A stretch of DNA of 64,000 bases from Pedobacter cryoconitis (GTDB lineage Bacteria > Bacteroidota > Bacteroidia > Sphingobacteriales > Sphingobacteriaceae), in the NCBI GenBank assembly GCA_019352875.1, contig JAAAFW010000015.1, forward strand, positions 725,819-789,818, read 5' to 3'. The position numbers were made by a program, and so were the translations under genes. Under the pieces are notes generated by a model. It was not told the DNA's origin, made no database searches, and saw only the letters and a list, made by a program, of their open reading frames with translations. Position 1 is the stretch's first letter. The number at the start of each line of letters is the position of its first letter. Shown here piece by piece: positions 35,307 to 44,933 of the stretch.

Positions 35307-36845
35307 ATGAAACCGCTCAAAAAATCCAGGAGGCTGTCGTCCCTTGTACTTTCTCTTATATGCTTCACTATATTTTCAAGTCTGACTGCTTTTATCACAG
35401 TCAAAAAGCGTCCCACAAATATATATAGCTGCGATTACTGCGAAAACAAAGAGGCCAAAAATTTAAACGATTCATTAGACGTATTACTTAACCAGGTCAA
35501 ACAATCATTTGGCAAAGATGCCCTCAATTTAACTATAGGTGTTGTAAAAGACGGCCACGTTTTTCTGAAAAAGAACTATGGCTACTCGAATCCGGAAAGA
35601 AAAACGGCTTTCTCTGATCATTCTCAAATTTATCTCGCGTCAACATCTAAATCGTTAACAGGCACGCTGGCCGCAGTTTTAGATCATAAGGGGATTATAA
35701 AATTAGATCGAACGCTGGCAGATTATCTGCCGGAATTGAATTTTGATGATAAAAATATACATCCTAATCAAATCACAATTGCGTCCCTGATTACACATAC
35801 ACATGGCATTAAGAACAATGATGCTGTAGTTTGGACAGCATTTATAGGCCATAAAGGAAATGAACAGCTAATAGAAGTACTAAAAAAATATAGTACTGCC
35901 CTACCAGACACTAACTTTTATTATTCCAATCTGGGGTCCGTTATTTATGCCTTAATAGTTGAAAGGCAGACCGGTAAACCATGGCAGCAGGTTATGGCTA
36001 ACGAGGTTTTTAAGCCGCTAGGCATGCAATCCACGACTGCCTATGTATCCAAAGTGAATCGGCATTATATCAGTTACGTAATTGACGGCTCAGAAGGCAA
36101 ACAAACAAGTGTATTTGATAAGGCGGATAATTCAATGTCAGCTGCAGGCGGGCACTTGAGTACTGTAGACGATCTGCTTAAATATCTTCAATTTTTCCTA
36201 AGTGACGGAGATTCTGCTCCAGGATTACTAAACAAAAGCAAAATAATATTTGCTTGTTCTCCAATTGTTGCGCAAAGCATTAGATATCAGTCATATGAAA
36301 GGTATGGGTACGGATTGGGATGGGAACAGTCGATCTTTAACGGGGAAAAATTGGTATCGCGCCTGGGAGGCTACAGTGGTATTTCTTCACATCTGTCATT
36401 TATCAAAAACCGGAACATCGGCATTGTGGTATTAAGCAATAAAAAAGGAATGGAAGCACTGTCCCATTTGGTCGCAAACTATGTCTATAATTCAATTTTG
36501 AATAAAGAAAATAAAGACAGCGTCCTTAAAGCAAATCTGGCGTCGCTAAAGCGAAATTTCGACGCTGACGTGGAAGAAACAAAAGAAGTTGATGCAGCAA
36601 AGCGTGTCAAAATACCAATGAACGAAAAGTATGCTGGTATTTATCAGGGTGGTGAAAAATCCGGGTATATGGAAATAAATAAAAAAGGTAAAGTTTCCTG
36701 GGGCAATTTGAAAGGGCAATTATATATGATATCGGATAGTACAGGGTTAATTAATTTCAGAACGATGTTGAGGTCTTTTTCTGTGAAAAAGGAGGATGGC
36801 GAGGTGGCCGGCGTTTATTCTAATGAAAGGTATTTCAGGCGATGA
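35307..36845 (+). CDS. Serine hydrolase of the class C beta-lactamase/penicillin-binding family
   Basis: From the ATG at 35307 the protein has 512 residues and a signal anchor (LSSLVLSLICFTIFSSLTAF). An upstream TTG would run through the terminator hairpin and is rejected. The beta-lactamase fold has the SxxK motif in ASTSKSLTG, YSN in FYYSNLGS, and a third-motif equivalent in the GGYSGISSHLSF region. A C-terminal extension (about 440-512) carries a lipocalin-like beta domain seen in many family members. It acts in the periplasm on a peptide or ester. Its last 100 bases overlap the fused tail of the truncated phosphatase on the other strand. Confidence 0.85.
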   Translation: MKPLKKSRRLSSLVLSLICFTIFSSLTAFITVKKRPTNIYSCDYCENKEAKNLNDSLDVLLNQVKQSFGKDALNLTIGVVKDGHVFLKKNYGYSNPERKTAFSDHSQIYLASTSKSLTGTLAAVLDHKGIIKLDRTLADYLPELNFDDKNIHPNQITIASLITHTHGIKNNDAVVWTAFIGHKGNEQLIEVLKKYSTALPDTNFYYSNLGSVIYALIVERQTGKPWQQVMANEVFKPLGMQSTTAYVSKVNRHYISYVIDGSEGKQTSVFDKADNSMSAAGGHLSTVDDLLKYLQFFLSDGDSAPGLLNKSKIIFACSPIVAQSIRYQSYERYGYGLGWEQSIFNGEKLVSRLGGYSGISSHLSFIKNRNIGIVVLSNKKGMEALSHLVANYVYNSILNKENKDSVLKANLASLKRNFDADVEETKEVDAAKRVKIPMNEKYAGIYQGGEKSGYMEINKKGKVSWGNLKGQLYMISDSTGLINFRTMLRSFSVKKEDGEVAGVYSNERYFRR

Positions 36846-37124
36846 AACAATTGGTAACCGAAATTTTGTACTAAGGAATGGATTTATAGGAATCTCGTTC
36901 AAAAGCGCTGTTTTTATGACTTCCATTTCTCTCTGAAACAGATTCTGCCTAGTCTGTTCCGTTCTTATTAAGATGTAAACAGGTTGTTTTTCGATTTTCA
37001 ATTTTCCACCCGACTGTACAGGAGAGTTGTCATAGTCATCACAGGCCGATACGAATGAAGCTGCATCATAAAATCCGTCCCAATTAAATAATACTTTGGA
37101 GTGTCTTATAAAAGTTATTTTCAT
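36747..37124 (-). pseudogene. Truncated histidine phosphatase
   Basis: The frame starts with MKITFIRHSKVLFNW, the RHG/RHS active site of the histidine phosphatase superfamily, and matches that family to about residue 90 (EIPINPFLSTKFRLP). The rest (IVSSPEIPFIRINAGHLAIL) is the antisense of the serine hydrolase end. The second half of the domain, holding the other catalytic histidine, is missing, so the enzyme cannot be active. The ATG overlaps the stop of the HxlR gene by four bases, so the original operon was hxlR-phosphatase. The deletion ran up to the hydrolase gene. Confidence 0.7.
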
Positions 37125-37489
37125 GATCTGATCATTTTACGGTGATCCAGTCCCCATTGCGCGATATTCTCTGTTAAAGGAAGCACAGTTTTCCCATAAG
37201 TGCTTATCGCATATCTGACAGTAACCGGGCGGCTATCCATCACAGTTCTTGTAATAAGCATGTTCTGCTCTAAGTCAGCGAGTTCATTTGCCAGAACCTT
37301 AGCTGAGATATTACCGATTTCGCGCTGCATTTTCTTAAAAGTATTATGTTCCTGCTCCCTACTACCAAGGTATCGCATAATTCTAAGTCTCCATTTACCA
37401 CCCAAAAGCTCTAAAGTGTCATTTATGGCAAGCCGTTCCTGCTCGCAGGTTGCTTCGTTTATTTGTCCTTTTTCTTTTATAGTTGCCAT
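37121..37489 (-). CDS. HxlR-family transcriptional regulator
   Basis: The 122-residue winged-helix protein has the HxlR pattern: LELLGGKWRLRIMRYLG, TFKKMQREIGNISAKVLANELADLEQNMLI and VRYAISTYGKTVLPLTENIAQWG. HxlR members sense reactive electrophiles or quinones; this one is divergent from a quinone oxidoreductase gene (102 bases apart), so the two are likely linked. The single Cys at residue 15 (EATCEQER) sits where sensing cysteines occur in the family. Confidence 0.9.
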   Translation of the reverse strand: MATIKEKGQINEATCEQERLAINDTLELLGGKWRLRIMRYLGSREQEHNTFKKMQREIGNISAKVLANELADLEQNMLITRTVMDSRPVTVRYAISTYGKTVLPLTENIAQWGLDHRKMIRS

Positions 37490-37590
37490 AATTTCTGAAG
37501 AAATTCATATTTAGACCCAGTTACCCACAGGTAAGTCATACCAAAAATAAGTGATTGGACTGGTAATTTTGTTTTGTAATTGTAAAGCGT

Positions 37591-38592
37591 ATGAAAGCAA
37601 TATTATTAAGAGGGTTCGGTGGCACTGAAAACTTTGAGATGCGGGATGATTTAGAAAACCCGGCGATACCAGACACTCATGTGCTCGTAAAAATTAAAGC
37701 CGCCGGGTTTAACCCTGTAGACTATCAGATGAGAATAGGTACATCTGAAAAAGCAAGGCTTCACTCTCCTATTTTAGGCAGGGAATTTTCCGGAGTCGTC
37801 GAAAAGGCTGGCAAATTCGCTAATACCTTTAAGATTGGAGATCCGGTTTTCGCAGCCTCGGGAAGTATGGGATCAAATGGAAGTTATGCCGAATACATCA
37901 GTGTACCGGAATCCATACTTTCAGTAAAGCCGGAAAATCTTAGCTTCGAAGAGGCAGCAGCCATTCCTGTAGCGTATTTGACCGCAATACAGCTTGTTGA
38001 TCGCTTAAAAATAGACTTTAAGGATTCTGTTTTGATCACAGGCGCGGCTGGTGGTGTAGGACTTGCACTGGTGAAATTCATGATCGCCAGTGGACATCAA
38101 AAAATTACCGTAACAGCCGGGAACAAATTCAGCAGGAATCACCTTAAGAAAACTGGTCTTCCTGCAGAAAGTATAGTGGATTATACTGGTGACCAACTAA
38201 CTGAACGTTTGAGAAATGCAAATCGGGGGCACGACTTTGATATTTGTATTGATTTAGTTGGGGCAAAAATGGCTGAACTATCTGCCGAACTGGTGAAACT
38301 AAATGGTATATATGCGGATGTTACGGCTCTTGGCACAGAAAAATCACGATCACTATTATTTGACAAGGGTGTAATCATCTTCAATATTTCAAATTATGCG
38401 TATTCGCTCTATAATAAATACGAATGGTATGGAAATAATCTGAGACGGATTGCCTCCATGCTGAGTGATAAAGTTATCTCTCCCCCGTCACTAAGCATCT
38501 TCGCTGGTCTAAGTGTTAAATCGGTTACCCAAGCCCATAACTCACTGGAAAGAAACCAGACCAACGGACGTAAACTGGTTATGATTATTTAA
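37591..38592 (+). CDS. NADP-dependent quinone oxidoreductase-like protein
   Basis: A 333-residue zinc-free medium-chain reductase: an N-terminal GroES-like part (KIKAAGFNPVDYQMRIG; LGREFSGVVEKAG) and a Rossmann domain with ITGAAGGVGLALVKF for NADPH. These features match the zeta-crystallin/QOR group which reduces quinones or enones. It is divergent from an HxlR gene and followed 103 bases later by an efflux pump, which fits a toxic-compound response. Confidence 0.9.
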   Translation: MKAILLRGFGGTENFEMRDDLENPAIPDTHVLVKIKAAGFNPVDYQMRIGTSEKARLHSPILGREFSGVVEKAGKFANTFKIGDPVFAASGSMGSNGSYAEYISVPESILSVKPENLSFEEAAAIPVAYLTAIQLVDRLKIDFKDSVLITGAAGGVGLALVKFMIASGHQKITVTAGNKFSRNHLKKTGLPAESIVDYTGDQLTERLRNANRGHDFDICIDLVGAKMAELSAELVKLNGIYADVTALGTEKSRSLLFDKGVIIFNISNYAYSLYNKYEWYGNNLRRIASMLSDKVISPPSLSIFAGLSVKSVTQAHNSLERNQTNGRKLVMII

Positions 38593-38695
38593 TAGCAGCT
38601 ATACTAAATACCTGGTAGATTAATCGGTATGATTTAGTTAAATTTAAACATATCTGAAATTATGAGCTTTCTAACTCGTACTTAAAATCGATTTT

Positions 38696-40264
38696 ATGGC
38701 TACAGTTACACTTCGAAGTATGCAGGGAAAATGGATTATGGCTTGTACGATAATGGCTTCTGCAATGGCTTTTATTGATGCGACTGCACTTAATGTGATC
38801 CTTCCCTCACTACAGAAGAGCTTAAAGGCATCGGGCCCAGATCTCTTTTGGGTATTAAATGCTTATTTATTGATGCTGGCCTCGCTCATTTTAATCGGCG
38901 GTACTTTGGGCGACAAATTGGGACGCAAAAAGGTATTCATGACTGGAATCTTTATTTTTATTCTGGGTTCTCTAGCCTGCGGATTTTCGTCTGGTGCGAC
39001 TATGCTAATCATATTCAGGCTAATTCAGGGGATTGGCGGCGCATTAATGATACCAGGAAGTTTATCATTAATTTCTTCTTCCATCGATGAAAAAGAACGG
39101 GGAAAGGCAATTGGAACCTGGTCTGCCGCAACAACCTTAGTTACCATGGGAGGACCTGCACTGGGCGGCGCGCTGGCAGATGCCGGCTTATGGCGATACA
39201 TTTTTTTTATTAATGTCCCTATTGGTATTATTGTACTTTTCTTTTTGGCGACAAAAGTAAAAGAAAGCAAAGTTGAAACAGGACGCACAGGACAGGATTT
39301 TTATGGTGCCGTGACTATCGCTTTAGGACTGGCTATGTTAACCTTTGGATTCCTGCGTCTGCCTGCGGTTGGTTTTATTCACATGCAGAGCTCTGGCTCA
39401 ATTATAGGCGGAAGCGTATTTCTCTTTGCCTTTATCATAATAGAACGTAAAAGCAGCCATCCGATGATCCCTTTAAGTTTATTCAGTAATCGCATTTTTA
39501 GCGGGACAAATCTACTTACCTTTTTCCTCTATGCAGGCCTTGGCACGGGCATGCTTTTTATTTCGCTAAATATGGTTCAGGTACAAGGTTACACACAACT
39601 GGAGTCGGGCCTGACTTTTCTGCCGTTTACTTTTTTCATGGTAATCAATGCACGTTTTGCAGGCAGCCTGGCAGACAAATACGGGCCAAAAATATTTCTT
39701 ATCTCAGGCCCATTTCTGGCCGGGACGGGGTTACTTTTACTATCTTTTATCCAGCGTACCAGCGGAGCTTCTGATTACTGGACTTCCTTTTTTCCTGGTA
39801 TTCTCGTTTTCGGATTTGGAATGTCCCTCACTGTAGCGCCACTTACAGCGGCCGTAATGGGTTCTGTAAGTGACCATCTTACCGGTACAGCATCTGGCGT
39901 TAATAATGCTGTGTCAAGGATAGCTGGTGTTTTTGCAAATGCGGTTCTGGGTTCTGTAGCAGTACTTTTATTTTCTGCAGCTTTACAAAAGGAGATTAAA
40001 ACACTCTCATTCGACCAGCAGCAAAAACAAACTATAATAGCTCAAACAGCTAATCTTGGAAACGCAAGTGTGCCTGAAGGCTTTAGCTCAATTGAGCAAC
40101 AAAAAATCAAGAAAGCTTATCAGGCTGGTTTTATTAGCTCCTATAATGTAATTATGAAGATTTCAGCAGGCCTTGCGTATTTAGCTGCTTTGACAGCATT
40201 GATATTTATACAAAAAAAAGCAATCACATTTAGTCCGGATAATAAACAGTCTTTATCTGCCTGA
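38696..40264 (+). CDS. DHA2-family MFS drug efflux transporter (14 helices)
   Basis: The 522-residue protein has 14 hydrophobic segments. DALNVILPS-like DATALNVILPSL near helix 1, LGGTLGDKLGRKKVF at loop 2-3 (motif A) and GxxxGPxxGG in MGGPALGGALAD (motif C) mark an antiporter of the EmrB/QacA group. It exports cationic or hydrophobic drugs driven by protons. It lies on the same strand as the reductase upstream but starts 103 bases after it. Confidence 0.9.
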   Translation: MATVTLRSMQGKWIMACTIMASAMAFIDATALNVILPSLQKSLKASGPDLFWVLNAYLLMLASLILIGGTLGDKLGRKKVFMTGIFIFILGSLACGFSSGATMLIIFRLIQGIGGALMIPGSLSLISSSIDEKERGKAIGTWSAATTLVTMGGPALGGALADAGLWRYIFFINVPIGIIVLFFLATKVKESKVETGRTGQDFYGAVTIALGLAMLTFGFLRLPAVGFIHMQSSGSIIGGSVFLFAFIIIERKSSHPMIPLSLFSNRIFSGTNLLTFFLYAGLGTGMLFISLNMVQVQGYTQLESGLTFLPFTFFMVINARFAGSLADKYGPKIFLISGPFLAGTGLLLLSFIQRTSGASDYWTSFFPGILVFGFGMSLTVAPLTAAVMGSVSDHLTGTASGVNNAVSRIAGVFANAVLGSVAVLLFSAALQKEIKTLSFDQQQKQTIIAQTANLGNASVPEGFSSIEQQKIKKAYQAGFISSYNVIMKISAGLAYLAALTALIFIQKKAITFSPDNKQSLSA

Positions 40265-40278
40265 TAGCGATTTTTGTC

Positions 40279-40286
40279 TACTTTTG
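40279..40286 (+). promoter_or_regulatory. Possible -7 element of the helicase gene
   Basis: TACTTTTG fits TAnnTTTG, 16 bases before the start codon. No TTG is present at the -33 position, so the call is tentative. Confidence 0.4.
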
Positions 40287-40302
40287 CATAAAAACTAAAA
40301 AT

Positions 40303-41442
40303 ATGTCTTTTGAGTCCCTGGGTCTGTCGTCCGCTTTATTGAAAACATTATCAGATCAGAATTTCACAGTACCTACCCCTATTCAAGCAACAGCTATACC
40401 GGCAATACTAGATAAAAAGGATGTACTGGGCATCGCTAAAACCGGTTCGGGAAAAACGGCTGGTTACGTTTTACCCCTGCTGATGAATTTGCAGCATTCG
40501 CTGGGTGTAAAAAACCGGCATGCAAATGTACTGGTTCTGGTACCTACGCGTGAGCTCGCCGAACAGGTAAAGGATGTATTCAAGCTCTTCAGTAAAGCAA
40601 TTCCTGAACCCATCAAAACACTGGCTGTATACGGTGGCGTTTCAATTAACCCGCAAATGATGGCAATGCAAGGGGTAAATGTGCTTGTTGCTACGCCAGG
40701 AAGGTTATTGGAGTTAGTAGACTCAAATTCTGTTCACCTTTCAGCTATTGAAACTCTGGTACTGGATGAAGCGGATAAAATGCTTAATCTTGGATTTAAG
40801 GAAGAAGTGAATAAAATCATAGCCCTTCTGCCCGCAAAGCGTCAAAATATACTGCTGTCCGCAACCCTGACTAACGACCTGAAAAATATTCACCAGATCT
40901 TGCTGCATGAGCCTGTGGTTATCGAGATTGAAGCTGAGCCAGAATCACTGGATCTTATTCATCAGAAAGCCTATCTGTTACCGGAAGAGAAAAAGGGTCC
41001 ATTTTTACGTCAGCTGATCAATCATCATGAAATGAAACAGGTGCTTGTATTTGCGTCTTCAGTTCATCAGGTGGATGCGATTGTAAACAAGTTACGCAAA
41101 AATAATATTGATGCTAAAGCTATTCACAGCAAAAAAAGTCAGGGAGCCAGAACTGAGGCACTATCACATTTTAAATCAGGTAAGATCAGTGTTCTTGTAG
41201 CAACAGATTTAATGGCAAGAGGTATTGATATTAATTTCCTGCCTTTCGTAATAAATTACGAACTACCCCGGTCCCCTAAGGATTATATTCATAGAATTGG
41301 CAGAACTGGTCGCGCCCAGGCACCCGGTGAAGCGATCTCCCTGGTTAGTCAGAATGAGTTACATCATTTCGAAGTAATTCAGAAGAAGATTGGCAAAAAG
41401 GTCGAATTAATAGATATCGAACGACAGGGGTATACAATCTAA
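40303..41442 (+). CDS. DEAD-box RNA helicase
   Basis: The 379-residue protein shows a complete helicase core: Q-motif (FTVPTPIQATAIP), Walker A (AKTGSGKTAGYVLP), PTRELAEQV, TPGRLLEL, VLDEADKML, SATL, and in domain 2 HSKKSQGARTEAL, LVATDLMARGIDI and HRIGRTGRAQAPGEA. The protein lacks a long C-terminal tail. It unwinds RNA, e.g. in ribosome assembly or cold growth. Upstream gap of 38 bases from the efflux gene. Confidence 0.95.
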   Translation: MSFESLGLSSALLKTLSDQNFTVPTPIQATAIPAILDKKDVLGIAKTGSGKTAGYVLPLLMNLQHSLGVKNRHANVLVLVPTRELAEQVKDVFKLFSKAIPEPIKTLAVYGGVSINPQMMAMQGVNVLVATPGRLLELVDSNSVHLSAIETLVLDEADKMLNLGFKEEVNKIIALLPAKRQNILLSATLTNDLKNIHQILLHEPVVIEIEAEPESLDLIHQKAYLLPEEKKGPFLRQLINHHEMKQVLVFASSVHQVDAIVNKLRKNNIDAKAIHSKKSQGARTEALSHFKSGKISVLVATDLMARGIDINFLPFVINYELPRSPKDYIHRIGRTGRAQAPGEAISLVSQNELHHFEVIQKKIGKKVELIDIERQGYTI

Positions 41443-41503
41443 TTTGCTTGTTCTGTTGTCATATTGCTGGCAGATATAGAAAAAACTGTACCTTAGCGGT
41501 AAT

Positions 41504-41824
41504 ATGGGTTACGCAAAAGAAAGAGGAAAGCTTGAAAAGCTGTCGGCAAAAATTACTGGTCTGACGATTTATGATGATAGAAGTCTTGCCATTATAACGG
41601 ATATATATGAACAATATTCGCATACAATAAGGATATTGAAAAACAAAGACCCTGAGAATTTCAACGAATTATATATCAACGATTTACAACAGGTAAAAGA
41701 ATTTAAAAAGACACTTAAACTGAGTGAAGAAGATGAGGATCGTCAAGGTAAGTTCTTAAAATATAAAGAGGTACTGATGGCTGCAATGGTTAAAACTATT
41801 CTGGTTACAAACACTATTCTATAA
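41504..41824 (+). CDS. Small protein, unknown function
   Basis: A 106-residue soluble, charged, helical protein (DLQQVKEFKKTLKLSEEDED) that I do not recognise. It begins 61 bases after the helicase gene and ends 57 bases before a strong terminator, so the two may be co-transcribed. No signal peptide or membrane segment. Confidence 0.55.
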   Translation: MGYAKERGKLEKLSAKITGLTIYDDRSLAIITDIYEQYSHTIRILKNKDPENFNELYINDLQQVKEFKKTLKLSEEDEDRQGKFLKYKEVLMAAMVKTILVTNTIL

Positions 41825-41880
41825 TTCGACACATTGGCTTTTAATCCCAATGGATCACTGAAAACTTAAATAAAATATTA

Positions 41881-41917
41881 AAAACCCCCGGTAATCTAAT
41901 GATTACCGGGGGTTTTT
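41881..41917 (+). terminator. Strong bidirectional intrinsic terminator
   Basis: AAAACCCCCGGTAATC (41881-41896) pairs perfectly with GATTACCGGGGGTTTT (41901-41916) across the loop TAAT and is followed by T. It serves the genes at 40303-41824 and, through its A-rich side, the convergent gene at 41959. Confidence 0.92.
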
Positions 41918-41958
41918 AATTTAAGAGGATTAAACAAGTAATCCTGGCATAATTACTA

Positions 41959-42417
41959 TCATTTCCACCAATGGTAGTAATTATGCAGCCCGTCATATAT
42001 AAATCCTGTACGGGGATACAATCTGTTTCCTGTATCGTTCGTTTTTTCGGTCTCAAGCATTAAACCACATGCATCTGTTTCTTCACACCATTTTTTACAT
42101 CGCTCAATAAGTGCCACTGAGAGTCTCTTTCCCCTGTAATCCGGATGAACAAACAAATCGCTGAGGAGCCACTGTTTCTGCAATTTAGTATAATGGAATA
42201 ATTTGTATAGTTGAACAAACCCTACAGCTTTACCATCCACTATTGCAAGAAAAATATCTGACTCACTATTCAAAAATCTCTCTTTTAGGAACACTTTGCT
42301 TTTTTCGATGTCAGAATCCTGACGGTAAAAAATGCGATAAAGATCAAACAACACTGCAATTTCATCCAGATCCTCTAAACTTGCTTTTCTAATTTTGTAA
42401 TCCATTTCATATTTCAT
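41959..42417 (-). CDS. GNAT-family N-acetyltransferase
   Basis: The 152-residue protein is a complete GNAT domain: IRKASLEDLDEIAVLF (strand 1), GKAVGFVQLY, LSDLFVHPDYRGKRLSVALIERCKKW with the acetyl-CoA loop (RGKRLS) and LYPRTGFIYDGLHNYYHW at the end. It is divergent from the MocR gene at 42488 (70 bases apart) and is a probable regulatory target of it. Substrate unknown. Confidence 0.88.
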   Translation of the reverse strand: MKYEMDYKIRKASLEDLDEIAVLFDLYRIFYRQDSDIEKSKVFLKERFLNSESDIFLAIVDGKAVGFVQLYKLFHYTKLQKQWLLSDLFVHPDYRGKRLSVALIERCKKWCEETDACGLMLETEKTNDTGNRLYPRTGFIYDGLHNYYHWWK

Positions 42418-42487
42418 TTAGTCAACAAAACTATGCCGTCACAGGACTACATTTGTAATCCAGTTTCAACATCAAAGGTGGTCCAGC

Positions 42488-43945
42488 ATGTTTTCATACC
42501 AACACATTATTTCCTTAGAAAAAAAAAGTAGAATTCCTGTTTACAGACAAATAGCCATTTCGATAATCAATGCTATAAGAAATGGTATTTTAAAACCGGG
42601 AACACATCTTCCCAGTAGCCGCGAGTTGGCTAAAACTTTATATATACACCGTAAAACTGTCATTGCAGCTTATGAAGAGTTAAATACACAAGACTGGATT
42701 GTGATCATTCCAAGAAAACATGCTGCAGTCTCGGAACGTATTCCACTACTCAAACCCCAAATGTGGAATGAGGAAACCATTACTTCTTCCTACGGGCACG
42801 AGCTACAACTCCCATTTGATATTGTAAATAAAAATATAAACGAAGAAACCATAGCAACAACTTTCGACGTTATTATAGACGATGGATATCCAGATGTCAG
42901 ACTCTCGCCAATAGATGAACTACTAAAAACTTACCGTTCCCTCACCTACCGAAAATACGGGATAAAAAATGCCAATAACGGCACTACACAAGGGACATTA
43001 AAACTAAGAGACGAACTAGTTAATTACTTGTCTGAGACCAGAGGATTAAATATTTCTGCCAAAAACATATTGATTACACATGGTGCTCAAATGTCTATTT
43101 ATTTATCTGCAAATCTGCTTTTAAATTCAGCTTCCAATGTGATCGTAGGCAAACCGAATTATCCTGTCGCCAATATGGCATTTGAACGAACGGGAGCGAA
43201 AATAATTGAAGTAGATGTAGATCAGGACGGAATTAATACGGATGCCATCGAAGCTATTTGCAAAAAGCTAAAAATAAATGCAGTATATGTGATACCGCAT
43301 CACCATTATCCAACAACCGTCACGTTAAGCACGGCCAGAAGAATGAAATTACTGGAGCTTTCTAAGCAGTTTTCATTCGCTATTATCGAGGATGATTATG
43401 ACTACGACTATCACTATACTTCTTCTCCTTACCTGCCTTTAGCAAGCGCTAATCACAGTGGCAACATCATTTATATTGGATCTTTTTCTAAAATATTGGA
43501 TCCCTCAATTCGTATTGGTTTTATGGTAGCCCCTGTAAATTTCATAACCCAATGCACCGCTTTAAGAAAAATGATTGATTTTGGCGGAGACGGATACATG
43601 CAAAACTCCCTGGCGACACTCATCAAAGAGGGAGAGCTTAAAAGACATCTAAAAAAAGCAAAAAAATGCTATCATAGCCGAAGGAATTTCTTAGACGGGT
43701 TGTTGAAGGAGCATTTAGCGAAATACGTTTCTTATACGCTCCCATCTGGAGGAATGGCCATCTGGATTAAACTCAATTCTGATCTTCCAGTTGCCTCAAT
43801 GTCAAAATACAACCTGCGAATCAATAGAATAGACACAACGCAAAATGCATTCAGATTTGGATTTGCTTCTTTAGATGAAAAAGAGTTAGAACTGACAGTC
43901 AAAGTTTTGAAAGAAAATATCCTGGATATCGAACACACCTTATAA
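42488..43945 (+). CDS. MocR-type regulator (GntR helix-turn-helix fused to aminotransferase domain)
   Basis: The 485-residue protein has a GntR winged helix (LKPGTHLPSSRELAKTLYIHRKTVIAAYEEL, near 37-67) and an aminotransferase domain with ITHGAQMSIYL, VIPHHHYPT, IEDDYDYDYHY and the PLP lysine in IGSFSKILDPSIRIGF. It is divergent from a GNAT gene. This is the second MocR/GNAT-like pair in the window (compare 27903-29699), although the two proteins are clearly different in sequence. Confidence 0.9.
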   Translation: MFSYQHIISLEKKSRIPVYRQIAISIINAIRNGILKPGTHLPSSRELAKTLYIHRKTVIAAYEELNTQDWIVIIPRKHAAVSERIPLLKPQMWNEETITSSYGHELQLPFDIVNKNINEETIATTFDVIIDDGYPDVRLSPIDELLKTYRSLTYRKYGIKNANNGTTQGTLKLRDELVNYLSETRGLNISAKNILITHGAQMSIYLSANLLLNSASNVIVGKPNYPVANMAFERTGAKIIEVDVDQDGINTDAIEAICKKLKINAVYVIPHHHYPTTVTLSTARRMKLLELSKQFSFAIIEDDYDYDYHYTSSPYLPLASANHSGNIIYIGSFSKILDPSIRIGFMVAPVNFITQCTALRKMIDFGGDGYMQNSLATLIKEGELKRHLKKAKKCYHSRRNFLDGLLKEHLAKYVSYTLPSGGMAIWIKLNSDLPVASMSKYNLRINRIDTTQNAFRFGFASLDEKELELTVKVLKENILDIEHTL

Positions 43946-43997
43946 TTTAATTACAGCGAGTCAGGCCCCAACTCTCTACCCGCTGTATTAACTTACT

Positions 43998-44921
43998 TTA
44001 TAAAGGTATCGCTGCGACCTGATGATTATCTCTAAAAGTTAGGAATTCTTCCAGTGTATACTCCGGACAAGCCCCTTCACGGGCGGTTATAAAGGCTCCC
44101 AGAGATACTGCCTGACGCATAACCTGATCTGGAGATGCACCCTTTTCCAATCTTTTTGATAGAAAACCAGCCAGAAATGAATCGCCACTGCCTACTGTAT
44201 CTTTTACTTCAATAGGGATTGTTGGATATAAATAAAAATCGTCCCCGTTCACATATAGTGCTCCTTTACTCCCTTTGGAGATTATAACCTCATGCATACC
44301 AAAAGTATCCTGCAAATACCTGACGCAGTCTTTTTCACTGCTATACTCCTTACCCAGGAACTCTACCATCATCCGCAGTTCTGCCTTATTAAACTTGGCA
44401 ACCTGTGTTTTATGTAATAATTCTTTGATGACATGCACGTCATAATATGGCGGCCGTAAATTGATATCGAACACATTATATGAACTCGCTTCTATTAATT
44501 CGAATAATGTGTTTTTTGACTTTTCATTTCTGGTAGCTAAAGTTCCAAATACCAGCGCATCTGTTGTGATCAGCATCTCTTTCTTTTCCGGGATAACTTC
44601 GATGAAGTCCCACGCGACGTTTTGCACGATATCATAATGTGCATCATTATTTTCATCCATTGTCGCAATAACGGTACTTGTTGGATGCTCCCTGCTAACC
44701 TGTATACCATCAATTGACATCTGCCATTCTTTGATTTTATGCAGTAGCTCATGCCCAAGTTCATCATCGCCTACACTACTGATCATGGTAACATCTATAC
44801 CCATTTTAAAAAGGTGATACGCAACGTTAAAAGGTGCTCCTCCCGCCCTCCTGTGGCCGCCGGGAAATATATCCCATAGTACTTCTCCGAAACAGGCTAT
44901 ACTAGTTTTTTTTTCTTTCAT
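43998..44921 (-). CDS. PfkB-family carbohydrate kinase (fructokinase)
   Basis: The 307-residue kinase has the two PfkB signatures: GGAPFNVAYHLFKMGIDVTMIS at the N terminus and DTVGSGDSFLAGFLSKRL with the catalytic Asp at the C terminus. The start GEVLWDIFPGG is typical of fructokinase. It is the third gene of the polyol operon, where it would phosphorylate the fructose made by the dehydrogenase to fructose 6-phosphate, using ATP, in the cytoplasm. Gap to the permease gene is 12 bases. Confidence 0.88.
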   Translation of the reverse strand: MKEKKTSIACFGEVLWDIFPGGHRRAGGAPFNVAYHLFKMGIDVTMISSVGDDELGHELLHKIKEWQMSIDGIQVSREHPTSTVIATMDENNDAHYDIVQNVAWDFIEVIPEKKEMLITTDALVFGTLATRNEKSKNTLFELIEASSYNVFDINLRPPYYDVHVIKELLHKTQVAKFNKAELRMMVEFLGKEYSSEKDCVRYLQDTFGMHEVIISKGSKGALYVNGDDFYLYPTIPIEVKDTVGSGDSFLAGFLSKRLEKGASPDQVMRQAVSLGAFITAREGACPEYTLEEFLTFRDNHQVAAIPL

Positions 44922-44933
44922 TATAAATTTAAT

